Below, in pieces: positions 1 through 21,411 of a DNA stretch of 64,000 nucleotides (within the stretch, counting starts at the first letter, position 1; every line of letters begins with the position of its first letter). The notes under the pieces were generated by a model, which saw only the letters and a program-made list of their open reading frames with translations, made no database searches and had not been told where the DNA came from. The DNA comes from Littorina saxatilis (taxonomy: Eukaryota; Mollusca; Gastropoda; Littorinimorpha; Littorinidae), in NCBI RefSeq assembly GCF_037325665.1, contig NC_090248.1, positions 18,856,519-18,920,518 of the forward strand, read 5' to 3'. The translations under genes and the position numbers were made by a program.

Positions 1-219
1 CTGAAGAAAACGAGTCGTACCAACATTCTTGTTTATGTGATCTGTGAAAGATTTTATTGTACTAGGCCTTAGTTTTCCTTATTCAAAAAAGAGACAGCCT
101 GCTAATGTTCCAAAATCCAGAATAAAAAATCACAGTGAATGTCTTATTTTGTCAAAAGTTAAATGTTCCAATAACTAACTGTTTTTGTTTATTTCCCGGT
201 ATTGCGTTTGTTGTTGCAG

Positions 220-10471
<10,252 letters not shown>

Positions 10472-10656
10472 GCCTGCAGTGCAGTGGCACAGTGGCAAGA
10501 TACTCTCAGGTTCCTCACACATCTCATATTGTATCAATTGAACATTACTTCTATGAGCCATGTGATGTCAGAGGCTGACTTCAAGTTATATTTAGGCAGC
10601 TGTCCCAGACCAGAGAAGAGTGCATGGTTGTGTGCATTCAGTCGCACAAAATTAAA
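10472..10656 (+). other. Probable 3' UTR and poly(A) signal of HDAC10-like gene
   Basis: An ATTAAA hexamer at 10651-10656 lies 180 bases after the stop codon, in non-repetitive sequence. This suggests the short 3' end is used. An alternative 3' end further right cannot be excluded (see 15514-15545). Confidence 0.4.
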
Positions 10657-10744
10657 GCAAATCTTAACTAAACTGGATGGAAACATGCATTTATTTGTAT
10701 TTTTGACCAAAAATGACATTTGACACCGATCTTGACAGCCATTA

Positions 10745-11120
10745 TCAGAGCTGCCAACTGCTATGCTTTCGGCGTAGCATGCTACGTTTTAAGAGCAATT
10801 GCTACGCCAAGCTAAGGGTTGCTACGCTTAAACAAATAATGACAAGCATGCAAGTTTCCTCTTTTTGCGAGTCCTGGTACTGATTTCTGCTTTCCACTCC
10901 GTGTGGCTGTCACAAAATGGGTCATAATACATCGTCTATACTAAAAAGTGGTCCTGCAGATACTCTCTAAAGGGCATGTTGTGTTCCTGCATTCTCCTGA
11001 AACTTTTAAAAAAAATGTCTATTCTTGTGCAAGAAGGCATAAATGCGGATGTGGGAATACATTTTAGAGAATGCTACTCTCAAACATCATTTGCTACGCT
11101 GAAAATTCCTAAAAATTTTA
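10745..11120. repeat. Older repeat, left part, split by the DIRS-like element
   Basis: AGAGCTGCCAACTGCTATGC and several GCTACG(C/T)TT motifs on the left pair with a right remnant at 14897-14940 that ends GGTTGGCAGGTATGC. The DIRS-like element lies between them, so this repeat was present first. Confidence 0.45.
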
Positions 11121-11472
11121 AATTAAATTACATATCTTATCCCGACTCACATATAGCATTAACTTCAGTTAAAGTGCAAAGACGCTGAACTACGCTTCAC
11201 CCCAAAAGGGGAAGCAACCCCCTAAAAAAGAACGGCCTTGACCCTCAACCATGTAACACAGTAGTCAAGGACACACCGTCACGTGACTTATCACGCGTGA
11301 CTGCACCGCCGCCATATTGAAAGCTCACTCCCACTTCAGCGATCCGAGAGCTCGGACGCTTTTTGACTACGCTCAGGCTTTAGCCTACTGTCTGCTAGAC
11401 AGTGTTGTTTTCACACCGCACAGGTCCCTGCTCTTATGCTACGGTTCGGGTGAGCTCGTTCTTGTTTGTTTG

Positions 11473-12308
11473 TTGACTCACATGCGAAGCAAAAGTGAGT
11501 CTATGTACTCACCCGAGTCGTCCGTCCGTCCCGGCGTCCGTCCGGAAAACTTTAACGTTGGATATTTCTTGGACACTATTAAGTCTATCAACACCTGATG
11601 TGGCCTGATGGTGTATGGTTACAAGATCTCAAAAAACATGTGCGGCAACTTGACCTCACTTCAAGTTCAAGGTCACAGGGGCCGTAATTGTTGTCTTAAA
11701 AACGACCATTTTTCACATTTTCGCATTTTTTTCTGAAGTTATCGAGAATGGCAACCTTAGCTATGTATGCTATACAGGGCAATGTAAGCCCTATCTTTGG
11801 ACACCAGTTTGGTTGACCTTGCTTCAAGGTCAAGGTCGCAAGGGTCCTTTAAAGTTGGATTGTATACATATTTTGAAGTGACCTTGACCCTGAACTATGG
11901 AAGATAACTGTTTCAAACTTAAAAATTATGTGGGGCACATGTTATGCTTTCATCATGAGACAAATTTGGTCACATATGATCAAGGTCAAGGTCACTTTGA
12001 CCCTTATGAAATGTGACCAAAATAAGGTAGTGAACCACTAAAAGTGACCATATCTCATGGTAGAAAGAGCCAATAAGCACCATTGTACTTCCTATGTCTT
12101 GAATTAACAGCTTTGTGTTGCATGACCTTGGATGACCTTGACCTTGGGTCAAGGTCACATGTATTTTGGTAGGAAAAATGTGTAAAGCAGTTCTTAGTGT
12201 ATGATGTCATTGCTAGGTTTAGTTATTTGACCTTGACCCTGAAGGTCAAGGTCATGTAAAGGTCAAGGTCAAGCATGTGAGTCGTATGGGCTTTGCCCTT
12301 CTTGTTTT
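11473..12308 (+). mobile_element. Family-D1 interspersed repeat rich in TCAAGGTCA motifs
   Basis: The 5' end is GACTCACATGCGAAGCAAAA with a following inverted GTGAGTC and a CCGTCCGTCC tract. The 3' end is a small GGGCTTTGCCC hairpin followed by TTCTTGTTTTT. A second copy of the same length class lies inverted at 31053-31848. The body has more than ten AAGGTCA or TGACCTT motifs. No coding capacity. It is inserted into the DIRS-like fossil, so it is younger than that element. Confidence 0.7.
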
Positions 12309-12381
12309 TGTTTCTTTTGTTTCTTTCTCCGTATTTCGGTCTGTTTATTGTTTACTTTAACTCAGACTGTTTTGGTCAGCT

Positions 12382-14324
12382 ATGGCTGACAAGGAGAAAA
12401 AGAAACATCAGACTAGACAAGTAGCTGCTGATGTTTCTCCTCTTAAAGTTCCGCATAAATAGAAAAGCAAAGGCACTATCGTTTCTGTTCATGACCCTGC
12501 TTCTTTAACAACTATGTCTGTTAAAATTTCGGACCCTGCGAGTCCAAAAATGCCGGTTCTGAAAGAGGTTAGCAGGAAGACTTCTGCTAAGGTTAAGAAA
12601 CGCAGTGGGAAAGATAAACTTTGTGTTAAAGATGATTTTTCTTCCCTTTTTGAGTCTTTCTCGGCCCAAATGAATAACATGTTTGTGCAACAACAGCAGT
12701 TTGCCGCCGATTTGCAGGCCACTCGTCGTGAGTTGCGCTCACTCCCGGCAGGAGAGGGTGATGTGGCTTCGTTGTCACGCATCAAGGTTCCGCCTTCATG
12801 CACGGTCACTTCAGCTGATGTGCACGCAGATGAGGGTGATTCCTTCGTTGGCGGAGCGGTTTCACGCTCTACAGGTATGTCAAGTTCACTAGTTGCCAGG
12901 TTCTCTGGGGAAAGTGTTCAAGTTGGGCTGGAACAAGTACCCTCCCCGCTTCGGCTGGGGGGTGAAAGTTTGACTTTCCCGGATGATGCTCTTTTGAGGC
13001 GGATTTCACGGGGGGTCATCGCCGGACAACAGGTTGGGCCGGAACTAGTAGCCCCCCCGCTTCGGCTGGGGGGTGAAAGTTCGACTCTCCCGGAGGCTAT
13101 CGCTCTTAGTAAGCGTAAGTCACGGGGTGTCGACACTGGACAACGAGACGGATGTACTCATGGGCTGACTAGCATGTCTCCGGTGAATGTGCACAGTTCT
13201 CAACTTCGGCCCTCGGGGCAGGAAGCTGCTCTTGGTCAGGCTTCGCACGGTTCTTCCGGTTCGCGATCAGCTTCACCAGTGGAGGATCTTGTCAGTGACA
13301 CAGCTAGTCACTATGACTTTCAGCATCCTACCTCAGCAGAATCCGAGTTCGACGGTTTTCACTCAGTTGATGAGGAGGAAGTTGATTTCCGGTTGTCACA
13401 CAAGCTTAAGCCAGCTTTGATTACTGCGGCGCAGGTAGCGGCCAAGTACTTTGCTGACGGTGTGACATCTACGACACGCTCTGCCGTTCCACCACCCTCA
13501 GCGGTGGGTGATTTCCGGCCAGCGCTAACGGAGTCTCAGGATTTTCGGTTCATCGAATCTCCTTCAGTGGCATACGAACTTTCCAAGGTTCTAGCCAGAA
13601 CTCCTGGTTCGGAGAACAGCTTGCCTGTAGACACTGCCTCTGTTAGCGGCACACGGTCAAGCTCCAGCCGCTGCTCAGCCATGGCTTGCCTCAGACCAAC
13701 GGCGACATTCGAGCTCTTTGGTTAAACTCCGCAAGTTTGCTCTTTCTCGTCAGCATCAAAGTCTTATTGGGACTTACGCTCTGCCGAGTGCACCGCTTCC
13801 GGTCACTCCGGACTTGGCCAATCTCAGGGAGGATGCATATCGCTCTGACAAAACGTACGCTTATTCTGAGGGCGCGCTGCTTGGTCTCGAGGAGACTGGC
13901 AGATACTCGCTGGAACTTGCGTCCCTCTCGGAGACACTCCTTCGATCTCTTTCGCGTTCGATCGCGGTGTCCTTGGACCCTTTCGAATTCCGAAACGATG
14001 CGAGCGTTAAAGACGTTCCTATTCTGCTGGCATTTTTGGCTAAGGTTTCGGCCGAGCAAATGTCTGTCGCGGCACGTTTCTGTCCCACCTCTGCCTTTGC
14101 TGGCAGCACATGGGGAAGCTCCTGCTTCGGCTTTGCCGTGGATTGCGTCACTTGGACTAGTAGCTCATTTCTTAGTGAGAACTAACCGTAAGCTTCGGCT
14201 TACTGCCAATTCTAAGATCTTGATCACTTCCTTTGCCCTGCCTAGGGTACCACTTCCGGTTACTCCGGACTTGGCTAACATTCGGCAATATGGTTATAGC
14301 AAGGAGAAACTTTCCGTTTGTTAG
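12382..14324 (+). pseudogene. Gag-like coding region of the DIRS-like fossil
   Basis: The region is Ser/Pro-rich with a basic N-terminal part and a predicted acidic, charged centre, typical of the first coding region of DIRS-group elements in composition and position. It includes an internal direct duplication at about 12941-13010 and 13041-13110. It does not resemble a host gene. The region is decayed and no further element-encoded enzyme follows it. Confidence 0.6.
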
Positions 14325-14940
14325 GAAAAGGATCTCATTGCTGTGGAAGAATGCAGCCGCTCTTCTGTGGAGTTATCATTTTTTTAAACTTTTACTTGCG
14401 TGATGTTGCAAGCACACGGCAAGATGGGACCAGCTCCTTGCCGGCTATGGTGGCCGCAGGACAGCTTCTCTCCAGATCATAGAGTAAGTTACCCACCACA
14501 TTCATTAGCAATCTGCTATATGTGAGTCGGGATAAGATATGTAATTTAATACACAATTTTATTAGTAAATTTTGATTTGATTAATATACTTACCCGACTC
14601 ACATCGTTTATACTCTCCCGCCTACCCCGCTTGGGTTTTCCCTAAAAATGAACAGGTCACTTCAGTGAGAGTGAGCTTTCAATATGGCGGCGGTGCAGTC
14701 ACGCGTGATAAGTCACGTGACGGTGTGTCCTTGACTACTGTGTTACATGGTTGAGGGTCAAGGCCTTTCTTTTTTAGGGGGTTGCTTCCCCTTTTGGGGT
14801 GAAGCGTAGTTCAGCGTCTTTGCACTTTAACTGAAGTTAATGCTATATGTGAGTCGGGTAAGTATATTAATCAAATCAAAATTTACTAATAAAATTTTAA
14901 ATTGCTACTCTTGAGGCTTCACAAGGGTTGGCAGGTATGC

Positions 14941-15800
14941 ATTGTTCACCTTGACTGCTAGCATGGTTTGCAGAATAATGACTGTCTTGATGTAAAATGT
15001 CTTATTTTGGTCAAAAATACAAATAACATTTAATATTATTCTGGCACTGACTGGACCACAGCAGTTTTGTATTATTATTTTGAGCTGCAATTCTGTGAGT
15101 ATGTGTGTGTGTGTGTGTGTGTTTTAACTTTATTTGATTACGAAGTGCAAAATAAGAAGAGAAGTATGATTACACCACACTGGCAAATCACCCATGCTTA
15201 TGAAAATGAAAATCATAGTTCGCTTTGATTGCGTCACATTTCAGAAGCACCTATGGTTATGAATGTATCCTTACTTTCATAAAACTTATCTGATTTGTGA
15301 ACATAGATTAACATTTGTATTTGATTATATAGATCTGCACAATTCAGATAAAAGCTAGATTGAGACTGTCACCTTGGGAAATCACCCTTATGAAATCTGA
15401 CTTGACTTCCATTGCATCACATTGTGTGGCACCCATATTTGTGAAATCACACTTTTTTAACTTTTGGCATGTGTGTGACTAGGCTGACATGCAGCATGCT
15501 GTTTTTATCCCAGCGAAGCTGGAGGTATCCCAGGAACGCTATACTGTAAGTGACTTGAGAAATGTTCATACCGATAATACATGATAAAGAAGGATTCTTT
15601 GTGCCCGGCTACGGGCTACAGTTAAAGATGTAAGTTCACCAAAAATTGGGACCATACTAACAAAAATACGGTGGGTGCAATAGGCATTTTTTTAGCAAAC
15701 GCCACCCAAGGCCGCTTTGGACGGGTAGAAATTCCGTAGTTTCCAAGTCTATGGATAAAGCTCGCGTAAGAAGATTACGTCACGGTCGAAAGTCTTTGAC
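14941..15800. other. Intergenic stretch, mostly unremarkable
   Basis: AT-rich sequence with a short GT tract at 15103-15122. The segment 15600-15835 contains a TGACGTCA palindrome (15817-15824) and GATTACGTCACG, and looks like part of a dispersed repeat. No gene is seen apart from the candidate exon at 15514-15545. Confidence 0.4.
15514..15545 (+). other. Candidate alternative 32-nt exon downstream of HDAC10
   Basis: A strong acceptor (tract tgtttttatcccag) and a consensus donor GTAAGT bracket 32 bases. Joined to the exon ending at 10093 (phase 1), it reads AKLEVSQERYT and leaves phase 0. Length and phase fit exactly, but no confident following exon was found. The best candidate begins at 17084 after a tttcag and encodes only a hydrophobic tail. 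This may be chance. Confidence 0.25.
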
Positions 15801-15856
15801 ATCAATTAATGCATCATGACGTCATGCCTCCCTGTAGTCTTTTTCTCTCGCGCGGT

Positions 15857-15898
15857 GTGTGTGTGTGTGTGTTCATTTTGTGCACATGTGTTAGTGTT

Positions 15899-15958
<60 letters not shown>

Positions 15959-16129
15959 CATGAGTCTGTACTCGAGTGTGTGTGTGTTTGTGTGTAAGAA
16001 AGAGAGAGAGAGGGAGAGAGAGAGAGTGTGTGTTTGAATGTGTGTGTGCATGAGTTTGTGTGTATGTTTGTGTGTGTATGAGTGTGTTTGTTTGTAAAGG
16101 TGTGTGTGTCCGTCTGTCTATGTGCGTAT
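15857..16129. repeat. Complex GT/GA microsatellite region
   Basis: Alternating GT tracts (core at 15905-15951) and a short GA tract (16000-16025) continue as degenerate GTGTATG repeats to 16129 and again at 16440-16720. Cys/Val-rich and Thr/His-rich open frames here are artefacts. Confidence 0.9.
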
Positions 16130-16432
16130 TTGTTTGTTTGTTTGCTTAACGCCCAGCCGACCACGAAGGGCCATATCAGGGCGGTGCTGCTTTGACATAT
16201 AACGTGCGCCACACACAAGACAGAAGTCGCAGCACAGGCTTCATGTCTCACCCAGTCACATTATTCTGACACCGGACCAACCAGTCCTAGCACTAACCCC
16301 ATAATGCCAGACGCCAGGCGGAGCAGCCACTAGATTGCTAATTTTAAAGTCTTAGGTATGACCCGGCCGGGGTTCGAACCCACGACCTCCCGATCACGGG
16401 GCGGACGCCTTACCACTTGGCCAACCGTGCCG
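16130..16432 (-). mobile_element. tRNA-derived SINE (SINE-1) with 14-bp target duplications
   Basis: On the minus strand the head shows a polymerase III A box (TTGGCCAAGTGG) and a B box (GGTTCGAACCC) within a tRNA-like fold. A body follows that ends in a (CAAA)n tail at 16130-16145. It is flanked by GTCTATGTGCGTAT (16116-16129) and GTCTATGTCCGTAT (16433-16446), a target duplication with one mismatch. Retroposition by a partner LINE is the known mode for such elements. Confidence 0.85.
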
Positions 16433-16718
16433 GTCTATGTCCGTATGAGTGTGTGTTTTGTGTGTATGAGATTTGTGTGAGTCAATGTGTGTGTGTGTGT
16501 GTGCGTGCATGCATGCGTGCGTATGAACGTGTGGGTGTGTGTCTGTATAAGAGAGAGAGAAAGAGAGAGTGGGTGGGTATGTGCGTAAGTGTATGTGTGT
16601 GTGTGTATGTGTGTTTGTTTGTAAAGGTGTGTATGTCCGTCTGTCTATATGTCCGTATGGGGGGGGGTGTTTTGTGTGTATGAAGTGTGTGTGAGAGAGT
16701 GAGTGAGTGTGTATGTGT

Positions 16719-17028
16719 CAGGCATGGGAATTGTCCGCCGAAAGGCAAATTTCCGCCGTATTTGTTGTTTGTTCCGCCGAAAAAGCAAAAGTGTCCGCCG
16801 AAAAAATAAAAGGGGGAGGCAAAAATGGTTCTAAAAACTGAATTTAATGGCAAACTTGGAGGTCATATGACACCAAATTGCACCATTTGGGTTCTTTTGA
16901 GAAAAAAAATTCCGGGGGAGGGCGCATGCCCCCGAACACCTCTAGCAGGGCTAGGCGCTTTGCGCTGTCCACTTTGCTATTACTTACAAATGTTCAGCCT
17001 TTTTTACTTTTTTCAATTCCCATGCCTG
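16719..17028. mobile_element. 310-bp TIR MITE, hAT-like
   Basis: The ends CAGGCATGGGAATTG and CAATTCCCATGCCTG are perfect inverted repeats of 15 bases. The interior holds several TCCGCCGAAA motifs and a short hairpin GGGCGCATGCCC. Flanks are GT-rich (ATGTGT on both sides), so the target duplication cannot be sized. The CAG start suggests the hAT superfamily, which is an inference. Confidence 0.75.
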
Positions 17029-19388
17029 ATGTGTGTACGTGTGTAACTTGGGGTGTGTGTTCGTGTGTGTGTGTGTGTTTCAGAAAGAGAGAGGTTTGTC
17101 TTTCGCTGGGGTATGCAGCGCCTTGGAGTTGCACTTCTACTTAATTTGTATGTTTTGTTTTGTGGTTGTTTGTTTGATATTTTTGTATTCTTCTTGTGGT
17201 AAGGCTAAACTCAACCTTGCCTCACAGACCAATCTTAGCTTCTGCAGATTTTTGCTCACAAAAGATTGTTTATTGCCATGTCTATTAGCTCAAAATACAT
17301 TATACTTTGATGTGGTATATGCTTCACAAAGGTGCTGCCATTTAGGCATCAAGAGAGTTTGAGTGCACTAATTTTCAAGAGTCACAAGCTTTTTTCCTTG
17401 GCCATTCAACTCGATTTGACACTGTCAGGCACTTGTTACCATGGAAACCAGAGAGATGAAATCAGGACTGTGCAATCTAAGAGATATGAAATGCGAGAAA
17501 GATAGGATCAGAGGTGTGTAAAACAAGATATGTAAACTGTTGTAGACATCGTGTGGGGCGAACTTGTAGAATGGGTTGTTGGAGCTTCTGTTAATTGACA
17601 TGAAATATATGAATTTGAACCCTACTCTGAAGTCACTGCTGTTGTGGTTTACTATGATGCAATTTGACCTGCATGTTTCTATGTTGTGCATGCTGTTTAC
17701 AGTTAGTCAAGTTTTGACACATGTGAAATTTTAACTTGGTGTGTTTGTATAGCTGCTAAACATGTTTTTTAATGTATGTAAAATATATAAATGACCCACA
17801 TGACAGCTGAAGTACATTCAAGTTATTTTTTCAAGTGAATGTTTGAAATATCTTCTTCTGATCTTGTACATCACCACAGAACGGTCTAGGCTTTTGAATG
17901 GAATATGAGTACAGTTGAACCCCCCTTTTTTACCAAAACAAAAATCTGAGAAAATCAGGTCTTACATTGGGGTTTTACAGTATCGTTCCAGTTGGAAACA
18001 TACACACAATCTACATCCTGGCTGTTTCTTGTGCAGAGTGGGCTGTTTTTTGCTGGATCATTTAGTGACATAATTATATGTAAAATACCAAATGATTTCA
18101 GCTAAAATATTCCATTCCACACAATAATGAAACAGGCAGGATGTTGATTTTGAAATAATTCTATTTTTACACTTATCTTGTGATGTCTGCCTGTGGTTAG
18201 ACAAGGCCTAATCTAATATCTTGGCCTTGTAGTGATTGTGTTGTTGGTCACATTTAATCGCCACTATACCTATAAATATATATAATTTACGAACAAGACT
18301 GCGCAAATCTGTTTTTCTTTTTGAGGTATCTTTTCCGGTTATCTTGCAACAGCTAGAAAACAACACACACATCACCTTCGAGAATGTGCGCAAGGGTGCA
18401 TGGTGCCTTTCTTATGCCAGGTACTTTACACTCAACATGTTTTGAGTTTTGTGAGACTTCACTGTAGTCTGTTAGCAAGATTCCTTTTCTCCTTCAGAAA
18501 AGCCCATGACCTAACCTCAATGATGCAGCAATCAGTCAAATGGGGGGCACCAAGTTTTGTGCCAACCCTTGTGCAGTATTAACATGTGCAACAGTAACTA
18601 ATTCAACATGCAGGTGCACATACTACATGTATTTTGCTTTTTAATGAGGTGTGAGACACTGATTTCAAAATCATCTTGTATGTCTGCATCTGACTTTCTT
18701 CCTTTATACACCTTTAGATATGCAGTATTTTTCAGGGACATCTTTTTTATGGTGATTAATGTGTTATTGGGAACTTTTTTTTTAAGGAAGCAGTTTAGTG
18801 TGAAATTAATTATAGTTCGTCTTTCAGATGGTGGTAATGTATTCATTACAATCAGAATATTCAGCTTGAAACTACCTCTTGAATAATGCTGTTTTACTTC
18901 CATATTTGAAAGACTGGTTTATATATGCATGTACTACAGGAAAGTTGAGATCTGATCGTTTTCTTGTTAATTTATTATGTCCATTATTTTTATACTCCTT
19001 TTTTAACAAGCTTTAATAAAAAAATAAAAAGTATGGCTATAATTTACCCATATAGGGAATACAGCTTGTTTTATGTTGTTTATGGTAAGTTTCCCTTCAC
19101 ATTAAAAGTATATAGAGTAAAGCTGAGTGTTTTGGGGTTGGGTTTTTGTGGAGGGGAGGGGGGGGTACATTTCTCTTTACACTGACAGAATGTTGCCATA
19201 TTAGCTCTTTATTGAAAGTAGCATTAGAAACAAAACCACAGTGAACAATATCACACAGTATACAAAACAGTAAAGGAGTTCAAACAGGTTTATTATGAAA
19301 TTCTTATTCAATATTTTACAAATCTGAAAAAAACATACTGCAGTGTGTACAAGAAAGTGAGTTTGTATTATCAAAAAAGCCAAAACAC
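17029..19388. other. Low-repeat intergenic stretch, no gene seen
   Basis: Mostly unique-looking AT-rich DNA. A partial family-E repeat lies at about 17912-17985. AATAAA occurs near 19012-19030 on the plus strand. It could include a long alternative 3' UTR of the HDAC10-like gene, but nothing proves it. Confidence 0.35.
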
Positions 19389-19688
19389 CAAAAAGTCTGC
19401 ATTTTTCAACAGCTAGAAACCTTAATCAGCAAGAAATTTAGCATTGTCAAAGACAGAAACTGCAGGTTTGTTTGCATTGTTTAAGACGGCTAGATCATTT
19501 GCATTGTAAAAGATGGAAACTGAAACAGCAAGAAAAAGTTTGCATTGTTGGAGAAACAAAAACAGCAACAAAAAGTGTATTTCTTTTAAGAAAGTTTGCA
19601 GTCTTAAAGAAAGAAACTATAACAACATGAAAATTTACATTGCTAAAAAAACCAAAATGAAAACAGTTAGATAAATTTGCATTGTTAA
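19389..19688. repeat. Degenerate tandem repeat (about 35-45 bp unit), continued at 21370-21412 and 23400-23465
   Basis: The recurrent motif is AAGTTTGCATTGTTTAAGAAA followed by GAAACT(G/A)AAACAG with variable spacing. The same motif resumes directly after the TIR elements at 19689-21365 and 21412-23350, so those elements inserted into one pre-existing degenerate array. Confidence 0.65.
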
Positions 19689-20183
19689 AGGCACAGTAAG
19701 CCTCCCGTAAACCATCACAGATACTGTCAGACTTTTACACGCAGTACAAACACCCTTTCATTTAAACACTCACCGCTTGAGAACATCCTAGGTGCCCTCC
19801 GTAAAGAGCGAGCAATTTTCAAAGAATTTATTTTTGCGTAGTTTATCTTACCCCTGAGCCATCGTGAACCCGTGTGATCCAGTTTCCTTTTTTCAAAATG
19901 TAGTCGTCAGTTTGTAATTTGAATGCGACTCGCTGTAAGCTTATCTGCAATAGCATGTTATTATGTACCTCTGAATCTAAACGAAACAAACGGCTGTGAT
20001 TCACAAGAACTCTAGCGATGGCTTTTGACTCAACTGTTCAGAGGAACTGGCGATAGGCATAAACCGTCGTCTGCTACGAGAACCACGACCTTGCGTGACC
20101 CTGCTTTTCCTTTTTAAAACCTTCGAATTGTACTGATCTTGTCTTGATGAAAAAAGAATTCTTTTATGATTTAAGAATGTTTG

Positions 20184-21121
20184 CATGGGTGTTACTCTTC
20201 CGGCTTTTGCCGGATTTCCGGTTTTTGAAAAAATCTGAAGCCGGAAATTCCGGTTTTCCGGTTTTTCAACAAAAAAAAAAAAAAAAAAAAAAAGCTTCGT
20301 TTTGCTAAGTTGAAATAACGAGCAGCGGTTCCGATCCGACTTTTGACACCGGTTCGCGTGCTTTCTCGGTTCGCTCCCTTGGATTTGCCGCCATCTTGCT
20401 TATTATGATTTGGTTTCGTCGGTGTCCAGAAACTTTCTTTCAAACTTGAGCATTTTGCTCGATCAAAATGCCTTACATCAGTGATGATGTCGATCCTTCT
20501 AAACTTGAAAAACTAGAGGAAGGTGTTACAAACAAGTGGAGGTGGGAATGGTTGTTGGAAAAAAACGGTGATGGTGACCGCAAGTCTCTGAAACACACCC
20601 TCAAAGCAGTAAAGAGCGGACTACATCTAAATTGCCGAAAGGGGGGAAACGTGCTGCTTTACAGAGTGCAGGAGACATTCGTTCCTTCTTCAAAAAGCCT
20701 CGCATGGATACATTATAGGACTCAGATCAGAAGCAGTGTTTGTGTGTGGCTTTGATAATGCCACTGAACTCAAGAAAACGCGGGATGCCTTGTTTCTTGT
20801 CAGACATTTTTCGAATGCTCTAGAATTTTTTTTGAATTATTGACGGTGATTTTGCTTGGTTGATTGGGACAGTAAAGTATCCCATTTGTATTATTTTTGT
20901 GGACTTTTTTTGTTTCTGCTTCTTTTCTTCTTGTATGGTTTCTGACTGTGAGAATGCTGGAAATGGCCACTATTCATTTTGGCAAATTTGCTTCAGCTTC
21001 AGGGGGGGCAACGCCCCCCTGAACACCCCAACGGGGCACTGCCCCTGTGCCCCAACGGGGCCTCAGCGGCCCCTGGACCCCTGCCTTTCAGGTTTTTTGA
21101 TTTTTCCCAGTAGCACCCATG
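20184..21121 (+). mobile_element. 938-bp TIR element nested in the TTAA element
   Basis: The ends CATGGGTGTTACT and AGTAGCACCCATG are inverted repeats with one mismatch. The related element at 26108 reads straight through AATGTTTGTGTAAC, which is the empty site, and TGTTTG is duplicated around the insertion (20178-20183 and 21122-21127). Inside are a CCGG-rich hairpin region (20195-20265), an A-run, a small open frame (20468-20758) and a GC-rich hairpin cluster (20999-21090). Confidence 0.8.
20468..20758 (+). pseudogene. Transposase-like N-terminal remnant (95 codons)
   Basis: The open frame starts MPYISDDVDPSKLEKLEEGV and contains NKWRWEWLLEK, resembling the leader that precedes a zinc-finger region in some hAT-type proteins. 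That resemblance is from memory and weak. It stops after 95 codons, and in another frame the downstream bases read IRSFFKKPR, so the piece is probably a deleted transposase gene. It lies wholly within the nested element. Confidence 0.3.
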
Positions 21122-21411
21122 TGTTTGTGTAACAAGCTGTCAATTTATTATTTATTTTTTAAAAGTTAGGTCTAGCGCCAAAACGCACCACGGTCGGATT
21201 TTTTTATCAGACAATCCGCAAAATTAATTCTTTGAAAATTGCTCGCTCTTTACGTAAGGCACCTAGGATGTTCCCGTTCGGTGAGCGTTCAAATGAAAGG
21301 GTGTTTGTACTGTGTGTAAAAGCCTGACAGTATCTGTGATGGTTTACGGGAGGCGTACTGTGCCTTTAAGAAAGTTTGCATTGTTTAAAAAAAGAAACTA
21401 AAACAGTTGAC

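Larger units (their letters stand above)
11121..14896 (+). mobile_element. DIRS-like retroelement fossil with inverted terminal repeats and internal complementary region
   Basis: The outer ends (about 11121-11335 and 14660-14896) are long inverted repeats of each other, about 200 bases, both containing CCCGACTCACATATAGC or its complement. At 14515-14612 is a region whose first half is complementary to the left terminus and second half to the right terminus. This is the internal complementary region that defines DIRS-type elements. A gag-like coding region lies at about 12382-14324; reverse transcriptase, RNase H and tyrosine recombinase are not visible, so the copy is internally reduced. It is broken, with a few interruptions. 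The well-preserved ends suggest moderate age. A family-D1 repeat (11473-12308) inserted into its leader. Confidence 0.75.
19689..21365. mobile_element. TTAA-flanked TIR element (piggyBac-like MITE) carrying a nested element
   Basis: The ends AGGCACAGTAAGCCTCCCGT and, inverted, ACGGGAGGCGTACTGTGCCT extend as inverted repeats for roughly 150 bases. Both sides are bordered by TTAA (19685-19688 and 21366-21369), the target of piggyBac-type transposons. Without the nested 938-bp element, the unit is about 730 bases and encodes nothing recognisable. A second copy lies at 26108-27174. Confidence 0.75.

Noticed and set aside
12514-14324. Host gene reading of the 403-codon frame
   Set aside because: It lies inside inverted repeats with an internal complementary region and has gag-like composition, so it belongs to a DIRS-like fossil.
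15806-16251. 145- and 123-codon frames rich in Thr/His
   Set aside because: Produced by GT/CA tracts; they also cross the SINE-1 boundary.
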